NCBI GenBank assembly: GCA_948676835.1
Contig: CAPOZU010000005.1
Span: 52,564 to 116,563 of the forward strand
Reading direction: 5' to 3'
DNA from: an uncultured Clostridia bacterium
GTDB lineage: Bacteria; Bacillota; Clostridia; TANB77; CAG-508
Length of the DNA: 64,000 bases
In this document: piece after piece, positions 1 through 12,400 of the stretch
Numbering within the stretch: position 1 is the first letter of the stretch
Layout of the letters: each line of letters begins with the position of its first letter
Notes under the pieces: model-generated
The model's database searches: none
What the model was told of the DNA's origin: nothing
Seen by the model: only the letters and a program-made list of their open reading frames with translations
Program-made: the position numbers and the translations under genes

Positions 1-14
1 AAGTCTTCATTCAT
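1..14 (-). CDS. 5' end of an unidentified minus-strand gene (cut by window edge)
   Basis: Reading the minus strand, an ATG at 14-12 follows an AAAGGG ribosome-binding site and lies 16 nt after the stop codon of the small ORF at 31-159. Only four codons (M-N-E-D) are inside the window. The spacing suggests that it is co-transcribed with the upstream peptide. The product cannot be identified. Confidence 0.45.
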
Positions 15-30
15 AGTATATCAGCCCTTT

Positions 31-159
31 CTATTTGTTATCATTTTTTAAGTTGGATTTTTCCAATATTTGTTGAGCCTTTTGTAAATTTTTTTCTAAT
101 TCAACTTTATCCATTTTAGAGATAGCAGCTAAAATTTTATTAATATCCATATTATCCAA
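31..159 (-). CDS. Small charged helical peptide, 42 aa, unknown function
   Basis: A short minus-strand ORF begins with TTG at 159, placed 8 nt after a strong AGGAGG site (168-173). An in-frame ATG at 150 is the alternative but is too far from the site. The product starts L-D-N-M-D-I-N-K-I-L and is rich in Lys, Glu, Gln and Leu, which predicts one or two amphipathic helices. It has no signal peptide or membrane segment. The next gene starts 16 nt downstream, so this is probably the first gene of an operon running off the left edge. I do not recognise the family. The strong ribosome-binding site and tight coupling to the next gene are the reasons for calling it real. Confidence 0.6.
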   Translation of the reverse strand: MDNMDINKILAAISKMDKVELEKNLQKAQQILEKSNLKNDNK

Positions 160-217
160 GAGAAATACCTCCTATACCCACACATAAATGTGATTTGTTA
201 TATTTATATACTATAAT

Positions 218-490
218 ATGCTTCAAAATTCAAAAGTTGCAAAAACCTTACGGATTTATAAAGAATATCAAAAAAAGTGTAATACAAAACGCGATGCACA
301 AAAATGTAATTAAAACTTAATAAATAAGAGTGGTAGATTTTAAGATTATATTTCCGTAAACGGTTACAGAAGAAATCCCTGAAGCCTACCAAATAGTGGC
401 ATTTACAAAAAATAGGTTTCGGAGTAATATATTATAGTAATATAGAAAAATTACACGTATTATGTTTAATCTAAAGAAAAGGGGTAGTTT
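218..490 (+). promoter_or_regulatory. Leader region of the first surface-protein operon
   Basis: This AT-rich, gene-free stretch precedes the A1 gene. Bases 352-370 read TTCCGTAAACGGTTACAGA and match 17 of 19 bases of a segment in the leader of the second operon (15625-15643). Just after it, 381-388 (GAAGCCTA) can pair with 413-420 (TAGGTTTC) as an 8-bp stem including one G-U pair. A TATAAT at 212-217 could be the -10 element, but its -35 is weak. I could not match the leader to a riboswitch class I know. A regulatory role is inferred from the conservation between the two operons. Confidence 0.45.
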
Positions 491-3400
491 ATGGAAACAT
501 TGAGAACTAAAAAAAGCAAATTTTTAGTAATTCTAATCGTTTTTATGCTTTTGTTTTCAAATTTTGGATACACAATAGCTGCAATAGCTACAAGTGACGA
601 ATTTGAAGTTATAAGCAAAGGTTTTTTTCAAAAAGATGAAATCAAATTCAACAGTTATTTTGTTGATGAAAACGGAAAAAAAAGTGATGAAATTACTGAA
701 AATGTAAATGGAAAAGTAAAATTAGTTGTTGAAGTTTTACCACAAGTAGAAGGATACTTGAAAAGTGCTATATTAAGAGCAGTTTCAAGTGATGATGAAA
801 ATATTAACTTGAAATTTACTAGTGTTACTGAAAATCTTTTAAAGGAATCACAAACAACTTTAAATAATGCACTTGTTAGTGATGAAGAAGAATCAGAAAA
901 TAATGGAATTTTAGACGTACTTGTTCCTAATGATAATGAAACACAAGAAGAACCTACAAACAAAGTAGAAGAAAACACAGTTGCAGATACAACAGAAACA
1001 AATACAGCAGTAGAAAATACAAACACAACATCTGAAAACACAAATACTACACAAGATTCATTATTAGATTCATTAGTTGGAGAAGAAATAAATAATGGAG
1101 CTTTAAATCCTTTAGCCAGAGTAGAAAATACAGCAGAAGCAAATTCATCATCAGAGGAAAATAATCCATTACTAGATGCGTTACAAGAAGGAGAAATAAT
1201 AAACTCATTAGAAGAACCAAAAACTCCAAGTGAAGATAAAAAAGAAGAACCAGAAGCACCTTCTCAAGAGGAGCAACCAGCTGGCGAACCTGAAATAATG
1301 GAAGAAGACAAACTAATAGATGAAGATACAACAATTGAAGAAGTATCAGAAAGAGCTAGATTAGAAGAAGAAATCAGAAATGCTATTCTAGATATTAAAC
1401 TTGCGTCTGAAAATGAAATTAGTTTAAGTAATATTATAGGAGATACAAAATTCGAGATTGAACTTGAATATAATCAAGGAGAAAAATTTAATGTAGCTGA
1501 CTTATATAAAAATGTAAAATTACAATTAAGTGGTACATATATTAATAGAAATCTTGAAGAAGTTCCAGTAGCTAAAGAAGAAGAAGTAACAGTTGGATGG
1601 GAATATACAAAAGATATTACACTTGAAAGTGAATATACAAAAATATCTCCATTCGAATTAGAAGATGTAAAAGGAACTATAGTAGAAAATAAAATAACAA
1701 TTACAAGAGATATAAAAGATGAAAAATATTTACCAGTAAAGTCAACAAGACTTGAAATTGTTGCGCCAAAAGTTAATGGAAAAAATCCAATTGCAGCAGA
1801 TGTTATTGCAAACAAATTATTAGCAACAAAAGGTGAAGATTATGGAAATGTAGTTTTTGAAGAATCAAATTGGAAATACGATAATGTAAACGGAACAGTA
1901 AATGTTTTTGTAGAAAATTACAACAATGTTTATAGTGCAGGATTAGACGAATATGTAGTTATATATAGATATGAAGATTATGTAGATAGTGAAAATTCAA
2001 ACTTATCAAATAATATAAGAGCAACAGTTACAGAATACAGTGGAAAAGAAAATAATACTATAATAAAAGAAATAAAAGATACTCAAGATATAAAAGTAGA
2101 TGTTGGAGAATTAGTTACATATAGTATTGGTACAAATGAAGGAAAGATAAACAAAGCAAAGATATATGCAAACTATAATTCAGAAACACCTATATATGAA
2201 ACAATATTTAAAAACCAAGTAAATGTAAACATCTTAACAAGTGATGTATTACAACAATTAAAAATTGATTGTACAAAAGATGTATACAAAGATGCAGCTG
2301 GAGTTGAATTAGATGCACAAGGTATAGAATATAAAGAAATTGAATTTAATTATTCTGATATAAGTTTATTATTATCAGAAGGCGGAGAAATTGTAATAAC
2401 AGATTCAGCAAATGAGACATTATATGTTTTAAACAAAGATGTTATTACAAAAGAAAATTGTATAATTGATTTAAATGGCGCAAACGGAATATATATATAT
2501 ACAAATAATGTTTTAAAGAATGGAAATTTAAATTTTGAATTAACAAAAGCAATTAAAAATTGTAACTTTGGAAAATCAATATTTAAAAGTATTACACAAA
2601 TAGAAAGTAGAATTTCAGCAGAAGTAAAATATTCAAACATAGAAGATAGAATTACTCTTCAAACAATAGCTGTATCAAAAGACTTTGAAGAAAGTAAAAC
2701 ATCAGCTACATTATCAATAAACAGAGATTCATTATCAACATTAAGAACAAATGATAATGTTGAATTAAAAATAGAACTAAATAACGATAAAGAAACAAGT
2801 GATTTATATGTAAATCCAAGTTTCGAAATTGTATTTCCTAAATATGTTAAAGAGGTAAGCATAGAATCAATCAACTTATTAAATGAATGTGGATTAAGAG
2901 TTGGAGATTTTGAAACATATACAGAAAGTGATATTGTAAAATTAAGAATAGACCTTACAGGTACACAAACAATGTTTAGTGAGAATACAATTACGAATGG
3001 TACCAATATTGTGATTAATGCCAATATACAAGTTGATGAATATACACCAGCAAAACAAGACCAAATTAAGTTATATTATTGCAATGAAGGTGTAGCAACC
3101 TACCAATCACAAACAAAATGGGCAATCAAAAAGAATATTCCAAATGGAATATTAAAATCAACAAATGGATTTGATGCTCAATCTATAAAATATCAAGCAC
3201 CAACAGGATTAATTGCAATAAATGGTATAGTAAATTATGATGGAAATTTAAGTGAAGTAAGATCTGTAAAACAAGGAGATGTATCAAAAGAAATTCCAAC
3301 AAATGCTCCATCAAGAATTGCAACAATGGAATTATTAGCATTAAACAATACAGAAAATGTATGTTCAGATATTGTTTTAATAGGTAGAACAACATTTAAA

Positions 3401-6400
3401 GGAAATACAGCTACTATTTCTAATGAAGATTTAGGAACAACAACAGATGCAAGAGTAATAGATAAAATTAAAGAAGATGTGCAAAATAAAAACACAGCAA
3501 AAATTTATTATTCTACAAATCCAACAGCAAGTAAAGATTTAAATAATCAATCAAATGGATGGACAGAAGAAATTATAGATTTATCTTCAATAAAATCTTA
3601 CATGATAGTTATTGAAGGTGATGTAGAAGCTGGAAGTGTTTTAAGATATACATATGATTTTGAAATTCCAGAAAACTTACCTTATGAAGCAAAAATTACA
3701 GGAAGCTTTGGAGCTTATTATAATAACATAAAAGAAGAGACTGTTGTATATGAAACATCAAGTGCAGACAATGTTTCTTTGGAAACAGGTAAAGGTCCAA
3801 AACTTGAAGCAATTATGAGTGTAGACATAGGAGATGGTACAGAAGTATTATCAAATAAGAGAATGAAATATACTGTTACTGTTGTAAATCCAGGTAGTGA
3901 GATAGCAAATGATGTTGAGGTAAATTGCAAAATACCTCAATATACACAATATATAAAACAAACTGGTCGTCCAGAATTAGGAGATTATGGATATGTTGTT
4001 AATTCAGAAAGGGAAGTATCTTTCAAAATTGGAACAGTAAATCCAGGTGAAAGCAAAGACATAAGTTATGATGTTATTACAACAAATAAACCTTCTTTAG
4101 ATGAATATGCACTTAAAGATGAAAATGGATATTACATAATTGAAGGATATGAATATGAAGAAGTATTAGTAGAAAAAGAAGAAAATGAAAATAACACAAA
4201 TGAAGTAGAAGACAATGAGGAACACTCAGAAGAAAATGTACCAGAGACGACTGTAATAGCTAAACCTATAAAAAAATATATTACAGAGATGCCAAGTGTA
4301 TATATAGTTAATAAAGCTACAGTAAAAACTTCTTTATTGGCAAATGAAATAGAAACAAATGAAGTTAAAAATGAATTAAATCAATCTAATTTTAAATCAG
4401 AAATTAGAGTTGATTTTGATAGACATATAACATCTGGTATGGCAACTAATTTTACTTTATTATTAACAAATACTTCGAGAAAAGATTTAAAAAATGTAGT
4501 TGCAGTGTTTAATGCGAGTGAATTATATGATTATAGAAATGCTTCAATTGATGAAAAAGTAGAAAATGTGAGATTTGATGAATCAGAAAGAAAAGTATAT
4601 TTTAATATTGGTGATATGAAAAATTTACAAAGAGTAGTATTAAGAGTTGGCTTAATGAGTAGAGCAATTACTAATGAAATTAGAACAGAAGATTGCTACT
4701 TTGAATATTATGCAGAAGATGCTGAACAAGAAAAAAGTACAGTAATTCCACAAACTGTTGTAAAACCAATACTTGAGGCAAAAGATGCAACAGTTAATTT
4801 CCCAAAAGAAATTGATGAAAATGGAGTAGTTACTGTTACAACAGAAATAAAAAATAAGTCTGAATTAAGTTTAATTACAGGTTCTTTAAAATTTGCAGGA
4901 GTTAATAATTTTGATATTATACAAGTAAGAGCTTCTAATGGAGAAAATTTATCAATAACAGGAGAAGAAAATAGCTTTTCAGTTGCATTACCAAAGATTA
5001 ATGGAAAAGAAACAATTACAGTTGATATCATATTAAGAGCTAAAAACTTACCAGGAGATGAAGATAATACTTCAATAATTACGAGAACAGTATGTAATAA
5101 AGACCAAGAAGATATTGTTCTTGACTCAATTAGCATAGTAATTAAAAATACAGAAAAGACATATGATGAAAAAGAAGAAGAAAGAGTTGAGAAGTTAGAG
5201 GAAGAAAGAAAAAAAGCTGAAGAAGAAGCAGCTAGAAAAGATGAAGAAGCAGCAAAAAATGATGCAGAAAATAATAAAAATAATCAACAGGGAAATACAT
5301 CAAATTCAACTGATAATAAACAAACATCAGATAAAAAAAATAATAATACAATTGAATCAAATAATAACAATAAAACACAAAATACCAATACAGAAACATC
5401 AAAACCAACTTATACAATAGAAGGTATGTCTTGGTTAGACTTAAATAAAAATGGTAGTAGAGAAGACGAAGAAAAAGGTATTGATGGTGTTAAAGTATAC
5501 TTATTAACAACCAAAAATAATATGTTACAGTCTACTGCTACAAATAAAGATGGTAAATATAAATTTGAAGGAATAGAAAATGGTAAATATTTGGTTGCAG
5601 TAGCTTATGATAATAATGAGTATACAGCTACAACTTATAAAAAGACAAATGTTCCAGAAGATAGAAATTCTAACATTATAGAAAATATTAATGGAGAAAT
5701 AACAGCAGTAACAAATGAAATCCTTGTTGAAAATGGAAATATTAGTAATATAAATATAGGATTACAAAATAGAGATATATTTGACTTAATAGTAAATAAA
5801 TATATTTCTAAGATTACTGTTGAAACTAAAGGAAATACAGATGTTTATGAGTATGACAATTTAGAAGTTGCAAAAGTTGAAATACGTTCAAAGAAAATAA
5901 ATGGTGCTAAAGTAAACTTAGAGTATACAATAGCTATTGAAAACATTGGAAATATACCAGGATATGCAGAACAATTAGTTGACTATATTGATAAGGATAT
6001 AGAATTTGACGAAACTAAAAATGAAAATTGGTTTAAAGGAAATGATGGATATATTTATGCTAAAGATCTAAACCAAACATTATTAAAAACTGGTGAAAAG
6101 AGAGAAATAAAATTAAATTTAAGCAAAGTTATGAACCCAGATAACACTGGAGTATATTCAAATAAAATTGCTTTATTAAGATCATATAATCAATATGATG
6201 AAAAAGAAAAAAGTGATAACAATACTAGTGTTCAAAATACATTCATATTAATTTCTACTGGTTATACAGTACAAATAGTAAGCATTATAGCAATAATGGC
6301 AATAATAGTATATGTGATTTATTTGAACAGACAAAAAATACAAAATATAGACTTCTCAAAATTTATAACATACAAAAATAAAAATAAAAATAAAATTAAA

Positions 6401-6421
6401 ATTAAGAAAAATTATAAGTAA
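491..6421 (+). CDS. Giant secreted, membrane-anchored repeat surface protein A1 (SdrD B-like domain), 1976 aa
   Basis: The ATG follows an AAAGGGG site. Residues 1-32 form a signal peptide (basic start, hydrophobic core). Residues 115-290 are acidic low-complexity sequence with repeated short L-L-D-x-L motifs. The middle consists of beta-rich repeats of the DUF11/isopeptide-forming type. Around residues 1555-1637 is a charged coiled-coil-like stretch and then an Asn-rich linker. An SdrD_B/Cna-B domain begins near residue 1638 with a calcium-binding-like loop (LDLNKNGSREDEE). The C-terminus has LISTG, a membrane helix and a very basic tail. The product should be exposed on the cell surface. It is paralogous to the protein at 15780-21071 in architecture, central motifs and C-terminus. 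The next gene starts 13 nt later, so the two are co-expressed. The exact ligand is unknown; adhesion or matrix building is inferred. Confidence 0.8.
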   Translation: METLRTKKSKFLVILIVFMLLFSNFGYTIAAIATSDEFEVISKGFFQKDEIKFNSYFVDENGKKSDEITENVNGKVKLVVEVLPQVEGYLKSAILRAVSSDDENINLKFTSVTENLLKESQTTLNNALVSDEEESENNGILDVLVPNDNETQEEPTNKVEENTVADTTETNTAVENTNTTSENTNTTQDSLLDSLVGEEINNGALNPLARVENTAEANSSSEENNPLLDALQEGEIINSLEEPKTPSEDKKEEPEAPSQEEQPAGEPEIMEEDKLIDEDTTIEEVSERARLEEEIRNAILDIKLASENEISLSNIIGDTKFEIELEYNQGEKFNVADLYKNVKLQLSGTYINRNLEEVPVAKEEEVTVGWEYTKDITLESEYTKISPFELEDVKGTIVENKITITRDIKDEKYLPVKSTRLEIVAPKVNGKNPIAADVIANKLLATKGEDYGNVVFEESNWKYDNVNGTVNVFVENYNNVYSAGLDEYVVIYRYEDYVDSENSNLSNNIRATVTEYSGKENNTIIKEIKDTQDIKVDVGELVTYSIGTNEGKINKAKIYANYNSETPIYETIFKNQVNVNILTSDVLQQLKIDCTKDVYKDAAGVELDAQGIEYKEIEFNYSDISLLLSEGGEIVITDSANETLYVLNKDVITKENCIIDLNGANGIYIYTNNVLKNGNLNFELTKAIKNCNFGKSIFKSITQIESRISAEVKYSNIEDRITLQTIAVSKDFEESKTSATLSINRDSLSTLRTNDNVELKIELNNDKETSDLYVNPSFEIVFPKYVKEVSIESINLLNECGLRVGDFETYTESDIVKLRIDLTGTQTMFSENTITNGTNIVINANIQVDEYTPAKQDQIKLYYCNEGVATYQSQTKWAIKKNIPNGILKSTNGFDAQSIKYQAPTGLIAINGIVNYDGNLSEVRSVKQGDVSKEIPTNAPSRIATMELLALNNTENVCSDIVLIGRTTFKGNTATISNEDLGTTTDARVIDKIKEDVQNKNTAKIYYSTNPTASKDLNNQSNGWTEEIIDLSSIKSYMIVIEGDVEAGSVLRYTYDFEIPENLPYEAKITGSFGAYYNNIKEETVVYETSSADNVSLETGKGPKLEAIMSVDIGDGTEVLSNKRMKYTVTVVNPGSEIANDVEVNCKIPQYTQYIKQTGRPELGDYGYVVNSEREVSFKIGTVNPGESKDISYDVITTNKPSLDEYALKDENGYYIIEGYEYEEVLVEKEENENNTNEVEDNEEHSEENVPETTVIAKPIKKYITEMPSVYIVNKATVKTSLLANEIETNEVKNELNQSNFKSEIRVDFDRHITSGMATNFTLLLTNTSRKDLKNVVAVFNASELYDYRNASIDEKVENVRFDESERKVYFNIGDMKNLQRVVLRVGLMSRAITNEIRTEDCYFEYYAEDAEQEKSTVIPQTVVKPILEAKDATVNFPKEIDENGVVTVTTEIKNKSELSLITGSLKFAGVNNFDIIQVRASNGENLSITGEENSFSVALPKINGKETITVDIILRAKNLPGDEDNTSIITRTVCNKDQEDIVLDSISIVIKNTEKTYDEKEEERVEKLEEERKKAEEEAARKDEEAAKNDAENNKNNQQGNTSNSTDNKQTSDKKNNNTIESNNNNKTQNTNTETSKPTYTIEGMSWLDLNKNGSREDEEKGIDGVKVYLLTTKNNMLQSTATNKDGKYKFEGIENGKYLVAVAYDNNEYTATTYKKTNVPEDRNSNIIENINGEITAVTNEILVENGNISNINIGLQNRDIFDLIVNKYISKITVETKGNTDVYEYDNLEVAKVEIRSKKINGAKVNLEYTIAIENIGNIPGYAEQLVDYIDKDIEFDETKNENWFKGNDGYIYAKDLNQTLLKTGEKREIKLNLSKVMNPDNTGVYSNKIALLRSYNQYDEKEKSDNNTSVQNTFILISTGYTVQIVSIIAIMAIIVYVIYLNRQKIQNIDFSKFITYKNKNKNKIKIKKNYK

Positions 6422-6434
6422 GGAGGTGAGATTA

Positions 6435-9400
6435 ATGAAATCAAAAATTAAAGATATTTTACATATAATGCTAATATTTATAGCTGTTATGGTAATTTGT
6501 GGTATATTTATTATAAAAGTTTTAGCAGTTGGATATCAATCAGGACCAATAGCATTAAATAGTCCGGGAGTTAGTTCAGCAGAACCAGCAACTGGTAATA
6601 TTCAAAAATTGGAAGGAGATCCAAAAACATATTCGTACAAAGGATATGCTGCATATACAGATTTTGATTTATTTCCAATAGATAATATAGAATTTAATAA
6701 AAGTCCAGATAGGTTCTGCGCTGAACATGGAACACCGTATGGATCATATGATGGAAATACTAGTATAGGTAGCGACTATCATAAAGTACATAAAATAACA
6801 AGCCACAATGCTTCAGGAAAAATACCAGATCCGAAAGGAGATATAGATAGAAATGCATTAATATTTATAAATGATAATTTAAATGTTGACAAGAGCAAAC
6901 TAGCTTCAGCTGATTTATATGGATGGAGAAAAGTTAGTGAAGTTCCAAATAATGTTGTAAGAACAAATTGGGTTTATCAGGATAAAAAAATAGAATTTGA
7001 TTGTGAAGGACATTATAGCGATCCAAGAATTGGAATGGGCTCAATTTCTGATGGTGGTATAGCATTCTTATTAGCTTGTTATAAGCAAACACCTGCCGAA
7101 AGACAAGCAACAACATATTCTGGAGATCCATTACAAAAAGCTATTTGGGATTGGTTTGGACAAGGTGGTAATAGTTCACTAAAACCTATAGCAGAGACTT
7201 ATGATAGATATCATGAAAAATCAAAGACACCAGATATAGATACTGTGCCAGAAACAGATAATTTTGGAACAACAATCGATTCAACAGGAGATACTTATAC
7301 TGTAGGACCATTTAAAATGAGTGATTATTATAGAGCAGAAAAAGAAAAACTTTCAGGAGCAGGATCATATAAAGTTACTACTGTAACTGCAGCGGAATAT
7401 GAAAGTATGAGTGATGCAGAAAAAGCTGAATGTGTTCTTGTAAGTACAAATACTTATGAGAAATATGAGTTTATTCCTTCAGCAGGGGGACCTACAGAAA
7501 CTCTTCAAGATCGTTTTACAGCAGTAAGTGGAAAAAATAATTCAGAAAGTGATTATGATTTAACAGGATCAATAGTTGAAGCATATGCTATTTTAACTAA
7601 TGAATCAGGGAGAACATATGAAAAGAAATTAGATTTTATTCCAGAACCTAATGAATCATTTAATATAACTCTTAGTAAAGATGAAATTAAGGAATATGAT
7701 GAATTATTAGATATTAAATTTATATATCAAAGAGTTCATGCTGCAGGAAGTGGAACATTTTGGGATGGTAGACAATATGAATATACTTTTACAGAAAAAG
7801 ATGCAAAACAATCTAGTTGTAGATATTATTGTAGGAATAGTTATGGACTATATCATGAAAGTTGTTCGCCAGGTTCAAAATCAACTCCATATACAGGAAC
7901 ATGTAGACATACTGGATATACTTCATGTAGATCTTGTTCTAATCCAGATCATTCTTGTCATGATAGTGGTTATACTAGAAAAAGTCACACAGGTGATGGA
8001 GATTCACCATATACATATACTTGTGGTCATGACCATGGTAACTGCTGGTATTTCCATTGGACAAATGATCCAGCAGAAACAAGCGACTTTGCGCAAGATG
8101 GTTTTGCAGGCGCAGGTTGGTTGCAAGTATCGCGAGATACTTATACAATTCGTGTAGCAGTTCCTTTAAAAACACAAATGGCAATTTATAAATATATAAC
8201 TAAAGTAGATCATGTTGGAGAAGATATAAATGTTTTCAATGGTGGGGACTCAAGAAAATATCCAGATATGTTATGGCAAGATGCGATAGATAAAAAACAT
8301 ATTGATCCAGTAAAAGTTGAAAGAGGAGATAGAGTAGAGTATAAAGTAATTTTAGAAAATAAATCAAGATTTCCTACTCAAGTTAAAGTTAAAGATACTC
8401 TGCCAGAATTAAATGATTCTAACGATTGCGTTGTGCTTGAGATACCATCAGAAATACAAAATAGCGAATGGATTACAGTAGAGGCAAAAAGCCAAAATGA
8501 ATATACAATTGTTATAAGAACAACTCAGCCAACGGGAGAATCTGGTTGTAAAGATGGCAGTTGTGTGAGTAAAAATGGTGGTGAACATGATAAATATAAT
8601 AATATTATAGAATTTATCACTAAAAATGATACGGCTGAACATATGAGATTTGACAGATGGGGTGGAGAAGGTAAAACAGCAACACACGGAGAACATCGTT
8701 ATGGAAATATGGTTAATACAAAAGATAATTATATTACAGATCCAGCTCAATTAAGAGAAAAAGATGCTGACACATATGTAATCAAAGAATACAATGTAAG
8801 TATAGAAAAATTCATCTATGATGTAAGTCATAATGAAGAGGTAGATTTAGGAAGTGTAGCAGATGGAGTAGATACATCAGTTATACATGATTCTGAAGAA
8901 AGAAATAGAAAAACTTTAGGGGCAGATGCTGAAAATATTAAAAAGAATAATCCTGTATATATAGAATACGGAGATATTGTTACATATAAAATTGTTGTAT
9001 ACAATACAACAGATAATACAGGAACAGACTTTGATATATCAAGTAGAGATGATGAGCCATATTGGCAACCAGATAAGGTATATGTAAACTTAAAAGATAA
9101 ATTACCTACAAAATATTCTGAATTAGATGTAAAAGTAGAAGATGCACCAGCACCAATACTATCATCATCTAGTGCTGCTGGAGCGGATGAGCATACTATT
9201 TCAATAGGAGCTACTGAAAGTGAAAGTGGTGGAGAATTTACAATTACTGATTTAATGGTTCCAGCAGGACAAACAAGAATTGTTACAGTAACATTAAAAG
9301 TCGAAGAATATGAAAAAGGAACTATTGAAGAAAATAATGTAAAATTTGACCCTGAAGAAATGAGAAATATAAATAAAGGACCAAGTGGAAGGGCAGATGA

Positions 9401-12400
9401 TAAATTCTGTGTAATAAAAAATCATTCAACAAACTTAGAAACTAGTGATTGGTATATATTAAACAATTACAATACATTCACAGATAAATATGTTTATAAA
9501 TACAATGAAAAAATGCAACATCAAAATGAGACAGAGAGATATTCACAAGGTGGATATGTTTCAGATGGTAATGGAGTGTTAATTAAATCAAGAAGAAATG
9601 AAGCCCCAGGAACATCAACAGTAACAGATAAACATGGAATGATAGATACTGTAAAAGTTGTAGATTCAAAAGAGAAGTACAAAAAAGAATTTCCAGTATC
9701 TGTAGAAAAGACAGAAACTGTAGTATATAGAATTGCAGTTACAAACGAAGCAAAAGAAGCAACAACTGTAAATACTATAAATAGTGGTAAAAAACCAGCA
9801 ACTCAAGTAAGAACATCAACAGTAACAGATCATATGGAAGTCGGTTTAACGTTAAAAGGTATTACTGCAGCAATATATAGTGATGCAAACGGAGAAAATA
9901 AAGTAAAAGATGTTACGTCGGTTGCTTCAAATTTAGTTCAAGCAAATAAAGAAAAAGATGGAAGATATTATAACGTATATGAATTTACAGTTGGAAATGA
10001 AACAATTGTAAATCCAGGACAAACTATTATTTATGAGGTAACAGTTTTAATAGATCAAAGTAATATGTATTTATTTGATTTAGAAAATAATGCGACATTG
10101 ACAAGATTAACTAATATAAATAATACAGATAGCGAAGACAGAGAAGTTAAAAATCAAAAATACAATGAAGATATTTCACCACAAGACAAAGAAGGATCAA
10201 GTGATTTTGTAAGAATGAAAGATCTAGTAATTGGTGGTTGGGTATGGGTCGATTTCGATAAAAACGGACTTAAAGATGATAAAGTAAGAGATGAATCAGA
10301 CAAAGCATATTTCAACTTAGATGATAATGCAATGAAAAGAGATGTTGTTGTAAAATTATATAGAGCTGTTGGGGAAAATGGAGAATTAATAAGAACAACC
10401 AAAACGGATAGTACAGGATTCTATACATTTGGTAGAGGTAGTGACAATGCATTTGGATGGCGTACAAATGACTATAACTACGCAGAAGGATTACCAACAT
10501 CAGATACTTATAAATTAGGTCAAAACTTGAGTTGGGATTATTATCAACGTGTTGAAAAAGCTACAAATAAAGATGATAATGGTAATTATCAAGCAAACAG
10601 TGTACCTATTGATTATTATATAGAATTTGAATATGATGGTGTAGTGTTTAAGAGTACAGAATTCTATTCAGGAATGGATAATTTAGAAAAAGATCCAACT
10701 GTAAATAATTATGGTGAAACTAAAGATCCATATAAAACTCCAGGGGATTCAAATGCACTTGAGTTTACAAATATTAGAGAAGAATTTAACAAGAAATATG
10801 AATATATTACATATGATAAAGCCTACGATGTAAATAAAACAAATGCTGTAAGCTTAGCATTTGATAAAACAGATCATACATCACAATTAATTGAAGATCC
10901 TTCAAGAACAATAACAGCAAGATCATTTATCAAAGCAGATACAATACAAGGAAAATATGATTCAAGCCATAAAGATTGGAATCCAACACCTTGTACAAGT
11001 TCAATACCTAATACAAATTTATTATGGTTATTTAGTTTTGATAGTTCAAAAGATAATAACGAAACACCAGAAACTGAATATCTAAAAGATATTAACTTAG
11101 GACTAGAATTAAGAGAAGATGTAGATATTAGTTTAAGTAAAGATGTTTATAGTGTAAAAACAACTGTAAATGGTGAACAAATGGAATACTTCTACAATAA
11201 AAATAATAGCATTAATGGAGAAATGAGTTCAGCTGAAGGTGATGAAGAAAGTAAATTATACTTAAACGACTTTATTATAAAAACACCTTATGGATTAGAT
11301 TTATATGAATCTGATTATAAGATGAGAGTAGAGCAATATAAAGCAAATGCAGTAAAAGCATATAAAGGTATAAATGGTGAAAGTGAATTAAATGTTGAAG
11401 TAACATATAGAATCACTGTTGCCAATAAATCTATAAATGATGATGAAACTCTTCCTAAAGACAAAATGAAAGACACAAAATTAAAAGCTAAGATTAGTGA
11501 AATCGTAGATTTATATGATTCAAACTTTATAAAATATAATACTCCAGATGATAAAATAGATATCAAATTAACTAATAATCAAGGATACTTAGAAGATGCT
11601 ATAATAAAAGTAGCAGAAGCTTGGTACTTCAAACAAGATGATAGTGGAGACTATATAATCGGAGATGGAGTATTCTCAAAAGATTATGCTGATGATAGTG
11701 GAAATGTTTACAAAAAACCAATATTTGTAAAAGCTGATTCAACAGCTGCTGGAAGCGAAACTAGATATAAGAAAGTTGACTTAATACTAAAAAATGAATC
11801 TATGTTAGGTGAAGGTGGAAACTCTGAGAAAGAGAATTCAAATAATTTCACAGCTGATGGATATAACACACTATATATTTCAGGAATGGAAAATGATCCA
11901 GATCTAGACATTGCAGAAGGAGAAAATATTGACATCTATGTTAAATATGTATTAGATAAAGATAACCTTGAGGTAAAAAATGAAAACTCTGATTATTCAG
12001 ATACACAAACAAGCTCAACAGATACATTTGTTGGTGCAGATGGAAGTGTATTGACAACTATAAACACTGCTTATGAAAGCACATTTACACTTCATAGATC
12101 TTTAAAACTTAAAGACCATGTTATAGAAAAAGATGCTAAAACAGAAAGAGGTCTTGAAAATATTGCACAAGTAAATCTATATTCAATATGGTATGAAGAT
12201 GGAAAACCAGCTTCAATAGTAGATATGGATTCTAACACAGGTAATATTGGAAATACAAATGATGAATTAGTTGATAAATTAAAAGATAATGTGGATTCTG
12301 CAAGCAGAAAGTCTACAGTAGAACAAGCAAAAGCTGAAAAGGTTGGAAAATATACATCAGCAGATAACTGGGATCCATATTATGAAGATACAACATATAA

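Noticed and set aside
218..490. A cyclic di-GMP or other known riboswitch in the A1 leader
   Set aside because: The small stems exist, but the conserved core bases of the classes I know (for example GCAAA...CCUCCGGCCUAA of GEMM-I) are absent.
7738..8157. 139-codon open frame on the + strand inside B1
   Set aside because: It overlaps the Cys/His-rich coding part of B1 in another frame, has no ribosome-binding site and has a composition typical of a shifted frame.
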